Positions 37,563 to 46,734 of a stretch of DNA of 64,000 nucleotides are shown here, piece by piece. The stretch spans positions 1-64,000 of the forward strand of contig NZ_PUIP01000014.1 in NCBI RefSeq assembly GCF_002968015.1, written 5' to 3'. This stretch comes from Massilia phosphatilytica (GTDB taxonomy: Bacteria > Pseudomonadota > Gammaproteobacteria > Burkholderiales > Burkholderiaceae_D). Under the pieces are notes generated by a model, which was not told the DNA's origin, ran no database searches, and saw only the letters and a program-made list of their open reading frames with translations. Made by a program: the position numbers and the translations under genes. Each line of letters starts with the position of its first letter. Position 1 is the first letter of the stretch.

Positions 37563-37626
37563 TGTTCAACCCCATCCTCTACCGGGCCTCGAACGCGCCG
37601 GCAAGATGGTTACAGGAGTCATAAAA

Positions 37627-38010
37627 ATGGATCTGATCCAGCAACTCGAGCAAGAAGAAATTGCGCGCCTCGGCCGCAACATCCCTGATTTCGCACCGGG
37701 CGACACCGTTGTCGTCAGCGTCAACGTCGTCGAAGGCAACCGCAAGCGCGCCCAGGCATACGAAGGCGTCGTCATCTCGCGTCGTAACCGCGGCCTGAAC
37801 TCGAACTTCATCGTTCGCAAGATCTCGTCGGGCGAAGGCGTCGAGCGTACGTTCCAGCTGTACTCGCCGCTGATCGCTTCGATCGAAGTGAAGCGTCGTG
37901 GTGACGTGCGTCGTGCGAAGCTGTACTATCTGCGCGAGCGTTCGGGCAAATCGGCACGTATCAAAGAGAAACTGCCGACCCGCAAAACCGCTACCACTGC
38001 CGCGCAGTAA
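37627..38010 (+). CDS. rplS: Ribosomal protein bL19
   Basis: 127 residues from ATG 37627, with CAGGAG upstream; the longer frame from 37606 is not needed. Diagnostic segments: PDFAPGDTVVVSVNVVEG, RAQAYEGVVISRRNRG, YLRERSGKSARIKE. Last gene of the rpsP operon, ended by a strong terminator. Confidence 0.98.
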   Translation: MDLIQQLEQEEIARLGRNIPDFAPGDTVVVSVNVVEGNRKRAQAYEGVVISRRNRGLNSNFIVRKISSGEGVERTFQLYSPLIASIEVKRRGDVRRAKLYYLRERSGKSARIKEKLPTRKTATTAAQ

Positions 38011-38027
38011 TAGCGATTGCGGTAGGG

Positions 38028-38054
38028 AAAAGGCATCCGGTCGGATGCCTTTTT
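38028..38054 (+). terminator. Intrinsic terminator of the rpsP operon
   Basis: AAAAGGCATCC/GGATGCCTTTT with a 4-nt loop and T-run. It ends only 17 bp before the next gene's start, so the following NUDIX gene likely depends on read-through or a promoter inside this short space. Confidence 0.85.
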
Positions 38055-38070
38055 CTTTTGGAGAAAGCCT

Positions 38071-38736
38071 TTGGCAAAACTGCACATCGATCCCAAGCGC
38101 CTGCCTGTCGACGCAATCGCCGGCGAGCCCGCCTTGCCGGCCGACCGCCTGGAGGTGGCCTGGCTGCGCGAACGCCTTGCCCATCCGCCGTCGTGGGTTC
38201 CGGAATTGCCTGACGACATGCGCCAGCGCTTTCCCACCCTGCGTCGCGCGGCTGTCCTCGTGCCTCTCGTGCGCCGCCCGGACGGCTTGACCGTATTGTT
38301 GACGCAGCGCACCGAACACCTGAGCAACCACGCGGGCCAGGTCAGTTTTCCCGGCGGCCGTGCGGAAGAGGACGACTCGTCGCCCATCGAGACCGCGCTG
38401 CGCGAGACGGAAGAGGAAATCGGCCTCACGCGCCGCCACGTCGAGATCATCGGCGTGCTGCCCGACCACGTCACCGCGTCCGCCTACATCGTGACCCCGG
38501 TCGTGGGCCTCGTCACGCCGCCGTTCGACCTCACGGCCGAATCGAACGAAGTGGCCGATATCTTCGAAGTTCCCCTGCGGTTCCTCATGGATGGCATGAA
38601 CCACCAGATCATGTCGTTCGACCTGCCGGAGGGCGCCGGCCGCCGCAGCTTTTATGCGATGCCATATGAACGCTTCTTCATCTGGGGCGCGACAGCGGGT
38701 ATGCTCCGGAACTTGTTTCATTTGTTACGCGCATAA
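38071..38736 (+). CDS. NUDIX hydrolase, CoA pyrophosphatase type
   Basis: 221 residues from TTG 38071, with GGAGA upstream. The Nudix box GRAEEDDSSPIETALRETEEEIGL is complete (GX5EX7REUXEEXGU). The upstream HAGQVSFPGG stretch marks the NudL/CoA-diphosphatase subgroup, which cleaves CoA into phosphopantetheine and 3',5'-ADP. Confidence 0.92.
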   Translation: MAKLHIDPKRLPVDAIAGEPALPADRLEVAWLRERLAHPPSWVPELPDDMRQRFPTLRRAAVLVPLVRRPDGLTVLLTQRTEHLSNHAGQVSFPGGRAEEDDSSPIETALRETEEEIGLTRRHVEIIGVLPDHVTASAYIVTPVVGLVTPPFDLTAESNEVADIFEVPLRFLMDGMNHQIMSFDLPEGAGRRSFYAMPYERFFIWGATAGMLRNLFHLLRA

Positions 38737-38814
38737 CCGGGAATGGACTCGCGCCGGTCTCTGCGCTACCCTAGCGGGCAATGAAGTAAGGCAACAACGT
38801 ACAAAGGACCGTGC

Positions 38815-39774
38815 ATGACTTTCTTTTCCATTCTGTGCGCGCTGCTCATCGAGCAACTCAAGCCGCTGCGCGCGGATAACCAGATCTACGCCGAGATCAA
38901 GCGCCTCGCCATGCGTATCGAAGGCTGGTGCAATGCGGGTCAGGCCAGCCATGGCCGGCTGGGCTGGTTCCTGATGATGGGCGTCCTGATGGTGCCGACG
39001 GCCGTCATCTACGGTGTCCTCGTGTACTACCGCTTCGTGTTCGCCGCGTTCGCCTGGAACGTGTTGATCGTCTACCTGACGCTCGGTTTCCGGCACTACA
39101 GCCATTACTTCACGTCGATCCAGTTCGCCCTCAACGCGGGCGACGAGGCCACGGCGCGGACACTCCTCGCCGAATGGGCCAGGATCGACACAGTCGGCAT
39201 GGACACCACCGAGATCGCCCGCATCGCCGTCGAAAAATCCCTCATCACGACGCACCGCAACGTGTTCGGCGTGTTCTTCTGGTTCCTGATGCCCCTCGGC
39301 CCGGCCTGCGCCGTCATGTACCGCGTGTCCGAATACCTCGCGCGCGCGTGGAACGAGCCGGACCACATGCGCAACGAGGCCTTCGGCGAGTTTGCCGCGC
39401 GCGCGTTCTACTGGATCGACTGGATTCCCGTGCGCCTGACGGCAATCGCGTTCGCCGTCGTCGGCAATTTCGAGGATGCGATCTATGCGTGGCGCAATTT
39501 CGCCAATCGGTGGACGGACGAATCGAAAGGCATCATCCTGGCCGCGGGTGGCGGCGCGATGGGCGTGCGCCTCGGCACGCCGGCCGAGAACGCCCCGCGC
39601 GTCCTGCCGGCCGATGCCGCAATGGTCGACGTGTCCGCCGGCGAGGACGACATGCTGCCGGGCGACGAGCCGAGCGTGCGCGCACTGCAAAGCACGGTCG
39701 GCCTGGTGTGGCGCGCGCTGTTATTATGGATGCTGCTCCTGCTGCTGCTCTCCGGTGCGGTCCTGCTCGGCTGA
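38815..39774 (+). CDS. CobD/CbiB-family membrane protein
   Basis: 319 residues with several hydrophobic helices (about 48-70, 76-95, 160-180 and a C-terminal helix at 300-317). Segments such as RHYSHYFTSIQFALNAGD and AFYWIDWIPVRLTAIAFAVVGNFEDA match the CobD/CbiB-like proteins widespread in betaproteobacteria. True CobD makes adenosylcobinamide, but no other cobalamin gene is nearby, so the role may differ. Confidence 0.85.
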   Translation: MTFFSILCALLIEQLKPLRADNQIYAEIKRLAMRIEGWCNAGQASHGRLGWFLMMGVLMVPTAVIYGVLVYYRFVFAAFAWNVLIVYLTLGFRHYSHYFTSIQFALNAGDEATARTLLAEWARIDTVGMDTTEIARIAVEKSLITTHRNVFGVFFWFLMPLGPACAVMYRVSEYLARAWNEPDHMRNEAFGEFAARAFYWIDWIPVRLTAIAFAVVGNFEDAIYAWRNFANRWTDESKGIILAAGGGAMGVRLGTPAENAPRVLPADAAMVDVSAGEDDMLPGDEPSVRALQSTVGLVWRALLLWMLLLLLLSGAVLLG

Positions 39775-39781
39775 TGTTCAT

Positions 39782-39808
39782 CGTGCCGGTCGGACAACGA
39801 CCGGCACG
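39782..39808 (+). terminator. Hairpin after the CobD/CbiB-like gene
   Basis: An 11-bp perfect stem CGTGCCGGTCG/CGACCGGCACG with a 5-nt loop, 7 bp past the stop and without T-run. Confidence 0.5.
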
Positions 39809-39887
39809 TAGGGCTCGTCCGCAAGTCTTCTATAAGATATAATAGTCGGGTTGTTCTCATCCACGCCTTTGTTTCAGAAGCCGCACT

Positions 39888-40229
39888 ATGGCCGACTCAC
39901 CGCAAACCGGGAAAGGCGCCGACGAATTCTTCATTCTCGGCGTGACAAGTAAGGGCAGGCAATTCCGCCCGAGTGACTGGGCCGAGCGTCTGTGCGGCGT
40001 CATGTCGTGTTTTCGGCCTGCCGGCAGCGGCGGCCCGAACGCCCACCTGAAGTTCTCTCCCTACGTGCACCCGACCGTCGTGAACGGCGTCAAGGCGGTC
40101 GTCGTGAACAATGCTCTCAAAAGCATCGAACCGCTGGCCTACCACTTCGTGTGCAACTTCGCCAAAGACAACGACCTGCAAGTCGTCGAGGCGTGCTTCG
40201 TTCCCCCGGCGGAACAAAAGACCTCCTGA
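39888..40229 (+). CDS. DUF3579-family protein
   Basis: 113 residues. Typical DUF3579 segments: FILGVTSKGRQFRPSDWAERL, GVMSCFRP and KFSPYVHPTVVNGVKAVVVN. Small cytosolic protein found mainly in betaproteobacteria; function unknown. A TATAAT at 39838-39843 lies upstream without a good -35. Confidence 0.88.
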   Translation: MADSPQTGKGADEFFILGVTSKGRQFRPSDWAERLCGVMSCFRPAGSGGPNAHLKFSPYVHPTVVNGVKAVVVNNALKSIEPLAYHFVCNFAKDNDLQVVEACFVPPAEQKTS

Positions 40230-40307
40230 TCCGATGCGGGTTTGATTTGTCTCAAACCCTGACCTATGCTCAATGAGTAGCTTAAACGTCTGACGTTGGA
40301 GCTGGTC

Positions 40308-40757
40308 ATGGAAGTCGGAAAACTCTGCACAGTCGATACCGTCTGCTGCGCCCGCGATGAAACCGTTCAGGGCGCGGCCTTACTCATGCGCAAACATCAC
40401 GTGGGCGACATCGTCGTCGTCGACGATGCGGACGGCGAACGCACGCCGGCCGGCATCGTCACGGACCGCGACATCGTCGTGTCGGTCGTCGCCCTCGGCC
40501 TCGATCCGACCGGCCTGCAGGTCGGCGACATCATGTCGGACGACCTGCTCACGGCCGACGAGCATGACGATGTCTCTGTCACCATCGAACGCATGCGCCT
40601 GCGCGGTATCCGCCGCGTGCCCGTCGTGAGCGAGGGCGGGCGTCTTGCCGGCATCGTGAGCGCGGACGACCTGCTCGGCTTCCTGGCCGAGGAAATGGAA
40701 GACCTCGCACGCATCAGTCCCTACCAGCAACAGCACGAACGGCGTGTGCGGCAATAA
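40308..40757 (+). CDS. Tandem CBS-domain protein
   Basis: 149 residues from ATG 40308 (GGAG 6 nt upstream; TTG 40296 would overlap this ribosome-binding site). Two CBS repeats: LLMRKHHVGDIVVVDD with TDRDIVV, and RIRLRGIRRVPVV-like (about 90-125) with SADDLLGFLAEEM. CBS pairs bind adenine nucleotides and act as sensors. No attached effector domain. Confidence 0.92.
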   Translation: MEVGKLCTVDTVCCARDETVQGAALLMRKHHVGDIVVVDDADGERTPAGIVTDRDIVVSVVALGLDPTGLQVGDIMSDDLLTADEHDDVSVTIERMRLRGIRRVPVVSEGGRLAGIVSADDLLGFLAEEMEDLARISPYQQQHERRVRQ

Positions 40758-40825
40758 GCGGTAAGCCTGGCCTAAGTGCCCGTCTGTTACCATGTCCCGA
40801 GGACAACAGTAACTGACGGAGTGAC

Positions 40826-43558
40826 ATGAGCTTGACGTTTTTCCAGCGCGGCTTCGCCGCCTATGCCGTTGCGGGCAGCCTCACCTTCATCGCGGCGGGC
40901 AACGCCCAGGCCTTCGAGCTGCCCAAGGGCGTCGTGCAGGGCCCATCCGTCGAAGGCATCACGGAATACCGCCTGCCGAACGGCCTGAAGGTCTTGCTGT
41001 TCCCCGATTCGTCGCGACCCACCGTCACCGTCAACGTCACATACCTCGTCGGCTCGCGCCATGAAAACTATGGCGAGACGGGCATGGCCCACCTGCTGGA
41101 ACACCTGATGTTCAAGGGCAGCCCGAAGCATCCCGACATCACGCGCCAGTTCCAGGACCGCGGCATGCAGTTCAACGGCACGACGTCGCTCGACCGCACG
41201 AACTACTACGAGGTGTTCCAGGCGTCCGACGACAATCTCAATTGGGCGCTGGGCATGGAAGCGGACCGCATGACGCATTCCAGCATCGCCAAAAAGGACC
41301 TCGATTCCGAGATGACGGTCGTGCGCAACGAGTACGAAAACGGCGAGAATTCGCCTGGCGCCGTCCTCATGAAGCGCATGCAGAGCGTGGCCTATGACTG
41401 GCATGCGTACGGCCGCTCGACGATCGGCAACAAGAGCGACATCGAGAACGTCAGAATCTCCAACCTGCAGAATTTTTATCACACGTATTACCAGCCGGAT
41501 AATGCTGTGCTGCTCGTCGCGGGCAAGTTCGATCCCGCGAAGACCCTGCTGTCGATCAACCGCCTGTTCGGCGCGATCCCGAAGCCCAAGCGGACCTTGC
41601 CGGACTTCTGGACCGTCGAACCCACGCAGGACGGCGACCGCAGCTTTACCGTACGGCGCCAGGGTGACGTGCAGATCGTCGCGCTCGGCTACAAGGTCCC
41701 GTCCGGCCTGCACGACGACAGCGACGTGCTGAGCTTCGCGTCGACCATCCTCGGCGATTCGCCGACGGGCCGCCTCCACAAGTTGCTCGTCGAGACGGGC
41801 AAGGCGAGCCAGGTCTTCGCCTACGGCCAGACGGGCTATGCGCCCGGCCTGCAATACTTCGGTGCCGTCGTGAAAAAGGATGCGCCCCTCGAACCCGTGC
41901 GCGCGGCCCTCACGCAGGCCGTGGAAGAGTTCGCCAAGAACCCACCGACGCCGGAAGAAATGGAGCGCGCAAAGCGCGGCTTCCTGAACGAATTCGAACG
42001 CAGCCTGAACGACCCGCAACAGGTCGGCGTCGCCCTGTCGGAAGTCATCGCGCTGGGCGACTGGCGCCTGTTCTTCGTCGGCCGCGACCGCGTCAACAAG
42101 ATCACGTCGGAACAGGTTGCCGCGGCATCGGGGCGCTATTTCAAGCGCGATAACCGCGTCACGGGCGAATTCATCCCGGACGACAATCCGCAGCGCGCCG
42201 TGGTCCCGCCCGCGCCCAGCGTGCAGAGCCTGCTGAAGGATTTCAAGCCGCAGGCATCCACCCTGAGCGCGGAAGACTTCGATCCGAGCCAGGCCAACAT
42301 CATGAAGCGCACGACGTTGACGACGGCGGGCGGCGTGAAACTGGCATTGCTGCCGAAGAAGAACCGCGGCCAGACGGTCACTGTCGACCTGCGCCAGCAC
42401 ATCGGCGACGAGCAGAACCTGTTCGGCAAGGCGGCGCTGCCCGGCCTGACGTCCGCGATGCTGATGCGCGGCACGACGAAGTACGACCGCGTGCAGCTGG
42501 CGGACGCCTTCGAAAAGCTCAAGATTTCCGGCAGCCTGACCCACTTCCAGACGACGCGCGAACACCTGCCCGAAGCCCTGAAACTTGTCGCCCATGTGCT
42601 GCGCGAACCGAGCTTCCCGGCCGCCGAATTCGAGCAATTGCGCCAGCAATCGATCGTCGGCCTGGAAGCCAGCCGCAGCGAACCGACCAATGTGGCGTCG
42701 CGCGCGCTGAATCAGCATTTCGACATTTATCCCAAGGGCGATATCCGCCACGAAACGACGCTCGAGGAAGATCTCGCCGACCTCAAGAGCGCGACCCTGG
42801 AACAGGTCAAGGCCTTCCACCGCGATTACTACGGCACGGTGCCCGCCGAGATGGCCATCGTGGGCGACTTCGACGCGACGGCGATCGCATCGCTCGTCGA
42901 CCCATTGTTCGGTCAGTGGAAAGCCCCGATGCACGTGGCGCCGGTGCTGCGCAAGAATGGCGACATCGCGCCCATCCACGAATTCCTCAATACAGCCGAC
43001 AAGGAAAACGGCTTTTATACGGCGCGGATCAACGTCGACCTGAACGTCGAGGATCCGGACTACCCCGCACTGATGCTGGCCGATTACATCTTCGGCGGCG
43101 GCGGGATGCGCTCGCGCCTGATGGACCGCATCCGCCAGAAAGAAGGCCTGTCGTATGGGGGCGGTTCGAACCTGGTGGCCGGCGACCTCGACCGTGCCGG
43201 CATGTTCGCGATCAGCGCCATCGCCGCGCCGCAAAACCTGGCGAAGGTGGACGCCGCCGTGCGCGAGGAACTCCTGCGCGTGCTCAAGGATGGCTTCACG
43301 ACGGCAGAACTCGCCGGCGCCAAGTCGGGGCTGATGCAACAAAGAATCCAGAACCGTGCCGACGATGGGGCGCTGGCCGCCGGGTGGACGTCGTACATGT
43401 ACCGCGGACGTACGTTCGAATGGTCGGCCGATTTTGAACGGCGGCTGGTTGCCGTTACCTTGCCCCAGCTGAACGCGGCATTCCGCAAGGCGATCGACCC
43501 GGCGAAGATGTCCGTCGTCATGGCGGGAGACAAGGCAAAAGTAAAATCTGCACCCTGA
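40826..43558 (+). CDS. M16-family (pitrilysin-like) zinc peptidase
   Basis: 910 residues: a signal/anchor segment (about 12-30), then two M16 halves. The inverted zinc motif HLLEH (HxxEH, about residues 89-93) with a downstream Glu region near 160-170 marks the active N-terminal half. The second half (about 490-905) is the inactive partner domain with GKAALPGLTSAMLMRGT and GGGGMRSRLMDRIRQKEGLSYG. Degrades peptides, likely in the periplasm. An antisense 948-residue frame over it is a shadow. Confidence 0.93.
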   Translation: MSLTFFQRGFAAYAVAGSLTFIAAGNAQAFELPKGVVQGPSVEGITEYRLPNGLKVLLFPDSSRPTVTVNVTYLVGSRHENYGETGMAHLLEHLMFKGSPKHPDITRQFQDRGMQFNGTTSLDRTNYYEVFQASDDNLNWALGMEADRMTHSSIAKKDLDSEMTVVRNEYENGENSPGAVLMKRMQSVAYDWHAYGRSTIGNKSDIENVRISNLQNFYHTYYQPDNAVLLVAGKFDPAKTLLSINRLFGAIPKPKRTLPDFWTVEPTQDGDRSFTVRRQGDVQIVALGYKVPSGLHDDSDVLSFASTILGDSPTGRLHKLLVETGKASQVFAYGQTGYAPGLQYFGAVVKKDAPLEPVRAALTQAVEEFAKNPPTPEEMERAKRGFLNEFERSLNDPQQVGVALSEVIALGDWRLFFVGRDRVNKITSEQVAAASGRYFKRDNRVTGEFIPDDNPQRAVVPPAPSVQSLLKDFKPQASTLSAEDFDPSQANIMKRTTLTTAGGVKLALLPKKNRGQTVTVDLRQHIGDEQNLFGKAALPGLTSAMLMRGTTKYDRVQLADAFEKLKISGSLTHFQTTREHLPEALKLVAHVLREPSFPAAEFEQLRQQSIVGLEASRSEPTNVASRALNQHFDIYPKGDIRHETTLEEDLADLKSATLEQVKAFHRDYYGTVPAEMAIVGDFDATAIASLVDPLFGQWKAPMHVAPVLRKNGDIAPIHEFLNTADKENGFYTARINVDLNVEDPDYPALMLADYIFGGGGMRSRLMDRIRQKEGLSYGGGSNLVAGDLDRAGMFAISAIAAPQNLAKVDAAVREELLRVLKDGFTTAELAGAKSGLMQQRIQNRADDGALAAGWTSYMYRGRTFEWSADFERRLVAVTLPQLNAAFRKAIDPAKMSVVMAGDKAKVKSAP

Positions 43559-43696
43559 TTGCAACACTCGGCCGTTCATTGTCTTGCCGAATTGCTGAGA
43601 AACTTGGTCAATGTCCGGCGCGGGCGCTATCATGTTGCCTGAGCGCAGTATTGCTTGTAGGAAGCAAAGCTTGCGTCAAGATATTGAAAAGGAAGC

Positions 43697-44491
43697 ATGA
43701 TGAAGGGCATGACCAAGCAGAGTCCGAGCGGCATTTCGTATGCAGGCAAGGTAGTGCTGGTAACCGGCGGCGCCAGCGGCATCGGCCGCGCGACGGCGCT
43801 GGCATTCGGGCGCGCCGGCGCCTGTGTCGTCATCGCCGACACGTCGGTCGACGGCGGCCACATGACTGCGGCCTTGATCGTCGAAGCGGGTGGCAAGGCC
43901 TTGTTTGTTAAAGCCAATGTAACGGTCGCGGCGGACGTCGAGGCGCTGACGGACAAGGCGGTCGGCCATTACGGCCGCATCGACTGCGCCGTCAACGGCG
44001 CGGCCGTCGAGGAAGAATACTTGCCGCTGGCCGAAGGCGAAGACGACCAGTTCGACCGCATCATGGGCGTCAACGTCAAGGGTGTCTGGCTGTGCATGAA
44101 GAGCCAGCTGCGCCAGATGCTCAAGCAGGAAGGCGGTGGTGTGATCGTCAACATCGCGGACGCCGGCGGCCTCGTGGCGGCACCGCACCGCGCCATCTAC
44201 TCGGCGTCCAAGCACGCCGTCGTCGGCCTGACGAAGAGCGCGGCCGTGGAATACGCCAAGGATGGCATCCGCGTCAACAGTGTGTGTCCGGGTGCCGTCA
44301 AGACCCCGATGCTGGCGCGCATGCTCGAGCGCGAGCCGGGACGCGACAAGAAGCTCAAGGCGGCCCATCCGATGGGACGCATCGCCGATCCGTCCGAAGT
44401 CGCCAATGCGGCGCTGTGGTTGTGCTCGGAGCAGGCGTCGTTCGTCACGGGCCATCAACTGGCCATCGATGGCGGCCTGACGGCGATCTGA
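43697..44491 (+). CDS. Atypical short-chain dehydrogenase/reductase
   Basis: 264 residues. The Rossmann motif VTGGASGIGRA (TGxxxGIG at 23-30) and the catalytic YSASK (Tyr about 168, Lys about 172) are intact. The position of the catalytic Ser, 13 residues before Tyr, is Asp (NIADAGG, about 155), and the usual NNAG is replaced by NGAA. These changes make a normal oxidoreductase reaction uncertain. C-terminal SFVTGHQLAIDGG is canonical. Single gene with a 138-bp leader. Confidence 0.9.
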   Translation: MMKGMTKQSPSGISYAGKVVLVTGGASGIGRATALAFGRAGACVVIADTSVDGGHMTAALIVEAGGKALFVKANVTVAADVEALTDKAVGHYGRIDCAVNGAAVEEEYLPLAEGEDDQFDRIMGVNVKGVWLCMKSQLRQMLKQEGGGVIVNIADAGGLVAAPHRAIYSASKHAVVGLTKSAAVEYAKDGIRVNSVCPGAVKTPMLARMLEREPGRDKKLKAAHPMGRIADPSEVANAALWLCSEQASFVTGHQLAIDGGLTAI

Positions 44492-44511
44492 CGGCGCTTA
44501 TTTAACGTTAT

Positions 44512-44769
44512 TTACCGTTTTTTGTGCGTGGCGCGCTGTTGCTTCGCCTGCGTGCCAACCCGCGCCTGGCGCGCCTTGTACAACGCGACGGCGTCCTCGC
44601 GGGCGCGCGTGAGCGTGCGCATGGCCGGGTGGTCGTCATGCGGCGAAAAATACTCGGCGGCCTGCGCGTCGACGACGAGCTTGATGGCGGTGGCGTCGTC
44701 GAGGTCGTACAGCTCGGTCAGCAGGGTGGTGACTTCGTCCAGGTAGGCTTCGTAGGTCAGGTTCGTCAT
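44512..44769 (-). CDS. Small uncharacterised protein
   Basis: 85 residues, acidic in the middle with a Lys/Arg-rich C-terminus (KQQRATHKKR). Contains LTYEAYLDEVTTLLTELYDLDD, predicted to be helical. No family recognised. It lies 25 bp downstream of the GntR-type regulator on the same strand. Confidence 0.7.
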   Translation of the reverse strand: MTNLTYEAYLDEVTTLLTELYDLDDATAIKLVVDAQAAEYFSPHDDHPAMRTLTRAREDAVALYKARQARVGTQAKQQRATHKKR

Positions 44770-44794
44770 GGCGTTGTTGTTTTTAAAAAGTTGA

Positions 44795-45535
44795 TTAGCC
44801 GGCGCTCAGCTCGGCCACGAAGTCGTACATATCGCCGCGGAAATAAGAGCGGCAGAATTCCACCGCCTGCCCATCCGGCAGGAAGCCCAGCCGTTCCACG
44901 CACAGGCCCGCGTCGCCTTCCTTCGATTGCAGCAGCTTCGCCTGTTCGGCATTCAGCAGCAGGGCAGACAGGCGCTGCAGTGCGCGCACGGGGCGCTTGC
45001 CGTTCGCTTCCAGCGCTTCGTACATCGACACGTCCACCGCATCCAGCGAGGGCAGGGCGGACGCGGCGATCGTCGCGTATTCCAGGCACATCGGCATGTC
45101 GTCGGCGTAGCGGATGCGGTTGAAGCGATAGACGCCGGCGCCCGGCGACAGACCGAGACGCAGCGCTTCTTCCGGCGTCACCAATCCTTCCGAACGCTTG
45201 AGCCAGACGCTGCGCGGCGTGCGTCCGCGTGAACGCATGTCTTCCGAGAACGACGTCAGCTTGGCGAAATTCTTTTCGATGCGCGTGTTGATGAAATTGC
45301 CGGACCCCGCGCGGCGTACGAGCAAGCCCTCTTCGACCAGGCCATCGATCGCCTTGCGCACGGTGATGCGCGAGATGTCCAGTTCGGCCGCCAGCTGGCG
45401 CTCGGCCGGCAAGGCTTCCGCCGGGCCGTAGACGCCGCGCTCGATCGCGTCGCGCAGGGCGCGCTGCAATTGCTGGTAGAGCGGGAGGTTGCTGCTGGCG
45501 GAGAGCTGGTGCATCAGCTGCGCGAGGTGGGACAT
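44795..45535 (-). CDS. GntR/HutC-family regulator (UTRA ligand domain)
   Basis: 246 residues from ATG 45535; the frame runs further upstream but without conserved sequence. N-terminal winged helix: LYQQLQRALRDAIERGVYGPAEALPAERQLAAELDISRITVRKA (read in parts; about 17-62) and VRRAGSGNFI. The C-terminal UTRA domain (about 85-240) binds a sugar or amino-sugar effector. The location 3 kb from the nag operon makes it a candidate repressor of that operon; the DNA site is not proven. Confidence 0.9.
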   Translation of the reverse strand: MSHLAQLMHQLSASSNLPLYQQLQRALRDAIERGVYGPAEALPAERQLAAELDISRITVRKAIDGLVEEGLLVRRAGSGNFINTRIEKNFAKLTSFSEDMRSRGRTPRSVWLKRSEGLVTPEEALRLGLSPGAGVYRFNRIRYADDMPMCLEYATIAASALPSLDAVDVSMYEALEANGKRPVRALQRLSALLLNAEQAKLLQSKEGDAGLCVERLGFLPDGQAVEFCRSYFRGDMYDFVAELSAG

Positions 45536-45590
45536 GCGGCGGGGTTCATTGGCAAGCGATCCCCGGATGATACCAAAAAAAGACCGCCTG

Positions 45591-46658
45591 TCACTTCGGC
45601 CGTGGATTGGCCAGCTTCCGGTCAGGCTGCAGCAGCTTGCCTGAGCGCACCGCCGCGACGGCCGCGGACACGGACCGCGCCACGTTGCGCACCTCTTCCT
45701 GGAACGCCGTGTCCTTGTCGAGCGTGTCGTGGCTTTCGGCATACGATTCGTAATAGCCGACGTAGCGGTCGAGCAGGGCGGTGGGACCCGCGTCGATCAG
45801 GCCCATCCAGTCGAGCCAGTCGGACAGCGAGCGCCGTGTCGACTCGATGCCGGCCACGTCGCCATGTACGACGAGGCCGTAGACGCGGCCGGCGAGATGC
45901 TTCGGATAGTCCCAGTCCTTCTCCATCGCCTTCGCTTCTTCCACTTTCTTGCCGTGCGTGGAACTGGGATCGGGATTGCCACCGTCGGCGCACACGAGGC
46001 GGTCGATCATCAGCTTCAGCACGGACGGCGACTGGTACCAGTACGTCGGCGTGAGAATGATGACGCCGTGAGCCAGCACCCAGCGCTCGTAGATCTCGTT
46101 CATCCAGTCGTTTTCCTGGTTCAGCGAATGGTTCGGGTAGCAGCTGCACGGCCAGTGGCACAGCGGCATCGCCGTCGACACGCAGGCCTTGCACGGGTGG
46201 ATGTGACGGTCGTAGTCGGAAATGATGCGCGACAGGTCGAGCAGGTCCGTCTCCACGCCTTCGGCGGCAAGGACGTCTTCGCACAGCTTCGCGAGGCGCC
46301 ACGTCTTCGAGATCTCGCTGGGACAGCTGCCGTCGTTGCGCGCCGCGCCATTGATCAGCAGGATGCGGTGCGGCGTCGCCGGATCCTTCTGGCGCGCCTC
46401 GGCGGCCAGCAGGCGGTCACGCGCCTCTTTCCATTCGATGGACAGGTCGTAGTCCGGGTCCGCGAACCCGGGACCGGCCTTCACCGTGATGGGGGCCTTG
46501 TGCGAATCGACGTACGCCTTCCACGCGACCTCTTCGACGGCCGCCAATTCCTTCGCGACGGCCTGGTAGGCGGGATCATAAAAGTCGCGCGAAAAGACGA
46601 TGTGGAATTCGTCGCGGTTCAGCTTCGCGGGCGCCTGGCCCTTGCGTACGGTCGTCAT
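45591..46658 (-). CDS. NADPH-dependent FMN reductase / flavodoxin-like protein
   Basis: 355 residues from ATG 46658. The flavodoxin-like core has ILLINGAARNDGSCPSEISKTW (split by the phosphate-binding loop), a Cys-containing HIHPCKACVSTAMPLCHWPCSCYP segment and HGVIILTPTYWYQSPSVLKLM. FMN-dependent NAD(P)H oxidoreductases of this family reduce quinones, azo dyes or chromate. The extra Cys-rich stretch is notable: five Cys within 19 residues. It has an N-terminal extension of about 130 residues of unknown role. Confidence 0.85.
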   Translation of the reverse strand: MTTVRKGQAPAKLNRDEFHIVFSRDFYDPAYQAVAKELAAVEEVAWKAYVDSHKAPITVKAGPGFADPDYDLSIEWKEARDRLLAAEARQKDPATPHRILLINGAARNDGSCPSEISKTWRLAKLCEDVLAAEGVETDLLDLSRIISDYDRHIHPCKACVSTAMPLCHWPCSCYPNHSLNQENDWMNEIYERWVLAHGVIILTPTYWYQSPSVLKLMIDRLVCADGGNPDPSSTHGKKVEEAKAMEKDWDYPKHLAGRVYGLVVHGDVAGIESTRRSLSDWLDWMGLIDAGPTALLDRYVGYYESYAESHDTLDKDTAFQEEVRNVARSVSAAVAAVRSGKLLQPDRKLANPRPK

Positions 46659-46734
46659 GGCCGCCTTTCCAGAAGAGTTGCGGCGATTATCGATCGCCGG
46701 CCCGGCTCTGCCCGTACGGTGCTTCACATTGAAG

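Noticed and set aside
38815..39774. A cobalamin biosynthesis locus based on the CobD/CbiB-like gene
   Set aside because: No other cobalamin gene is in the neighbourhood; the gene sits among housekeeping genes.
40787..43633. A 948-codon open frame opposite the M16 peptidase
   Set aside because: The M16 frame carries the HxxEH motif and signal peptide; the antisense frame is compositionally a shadow.
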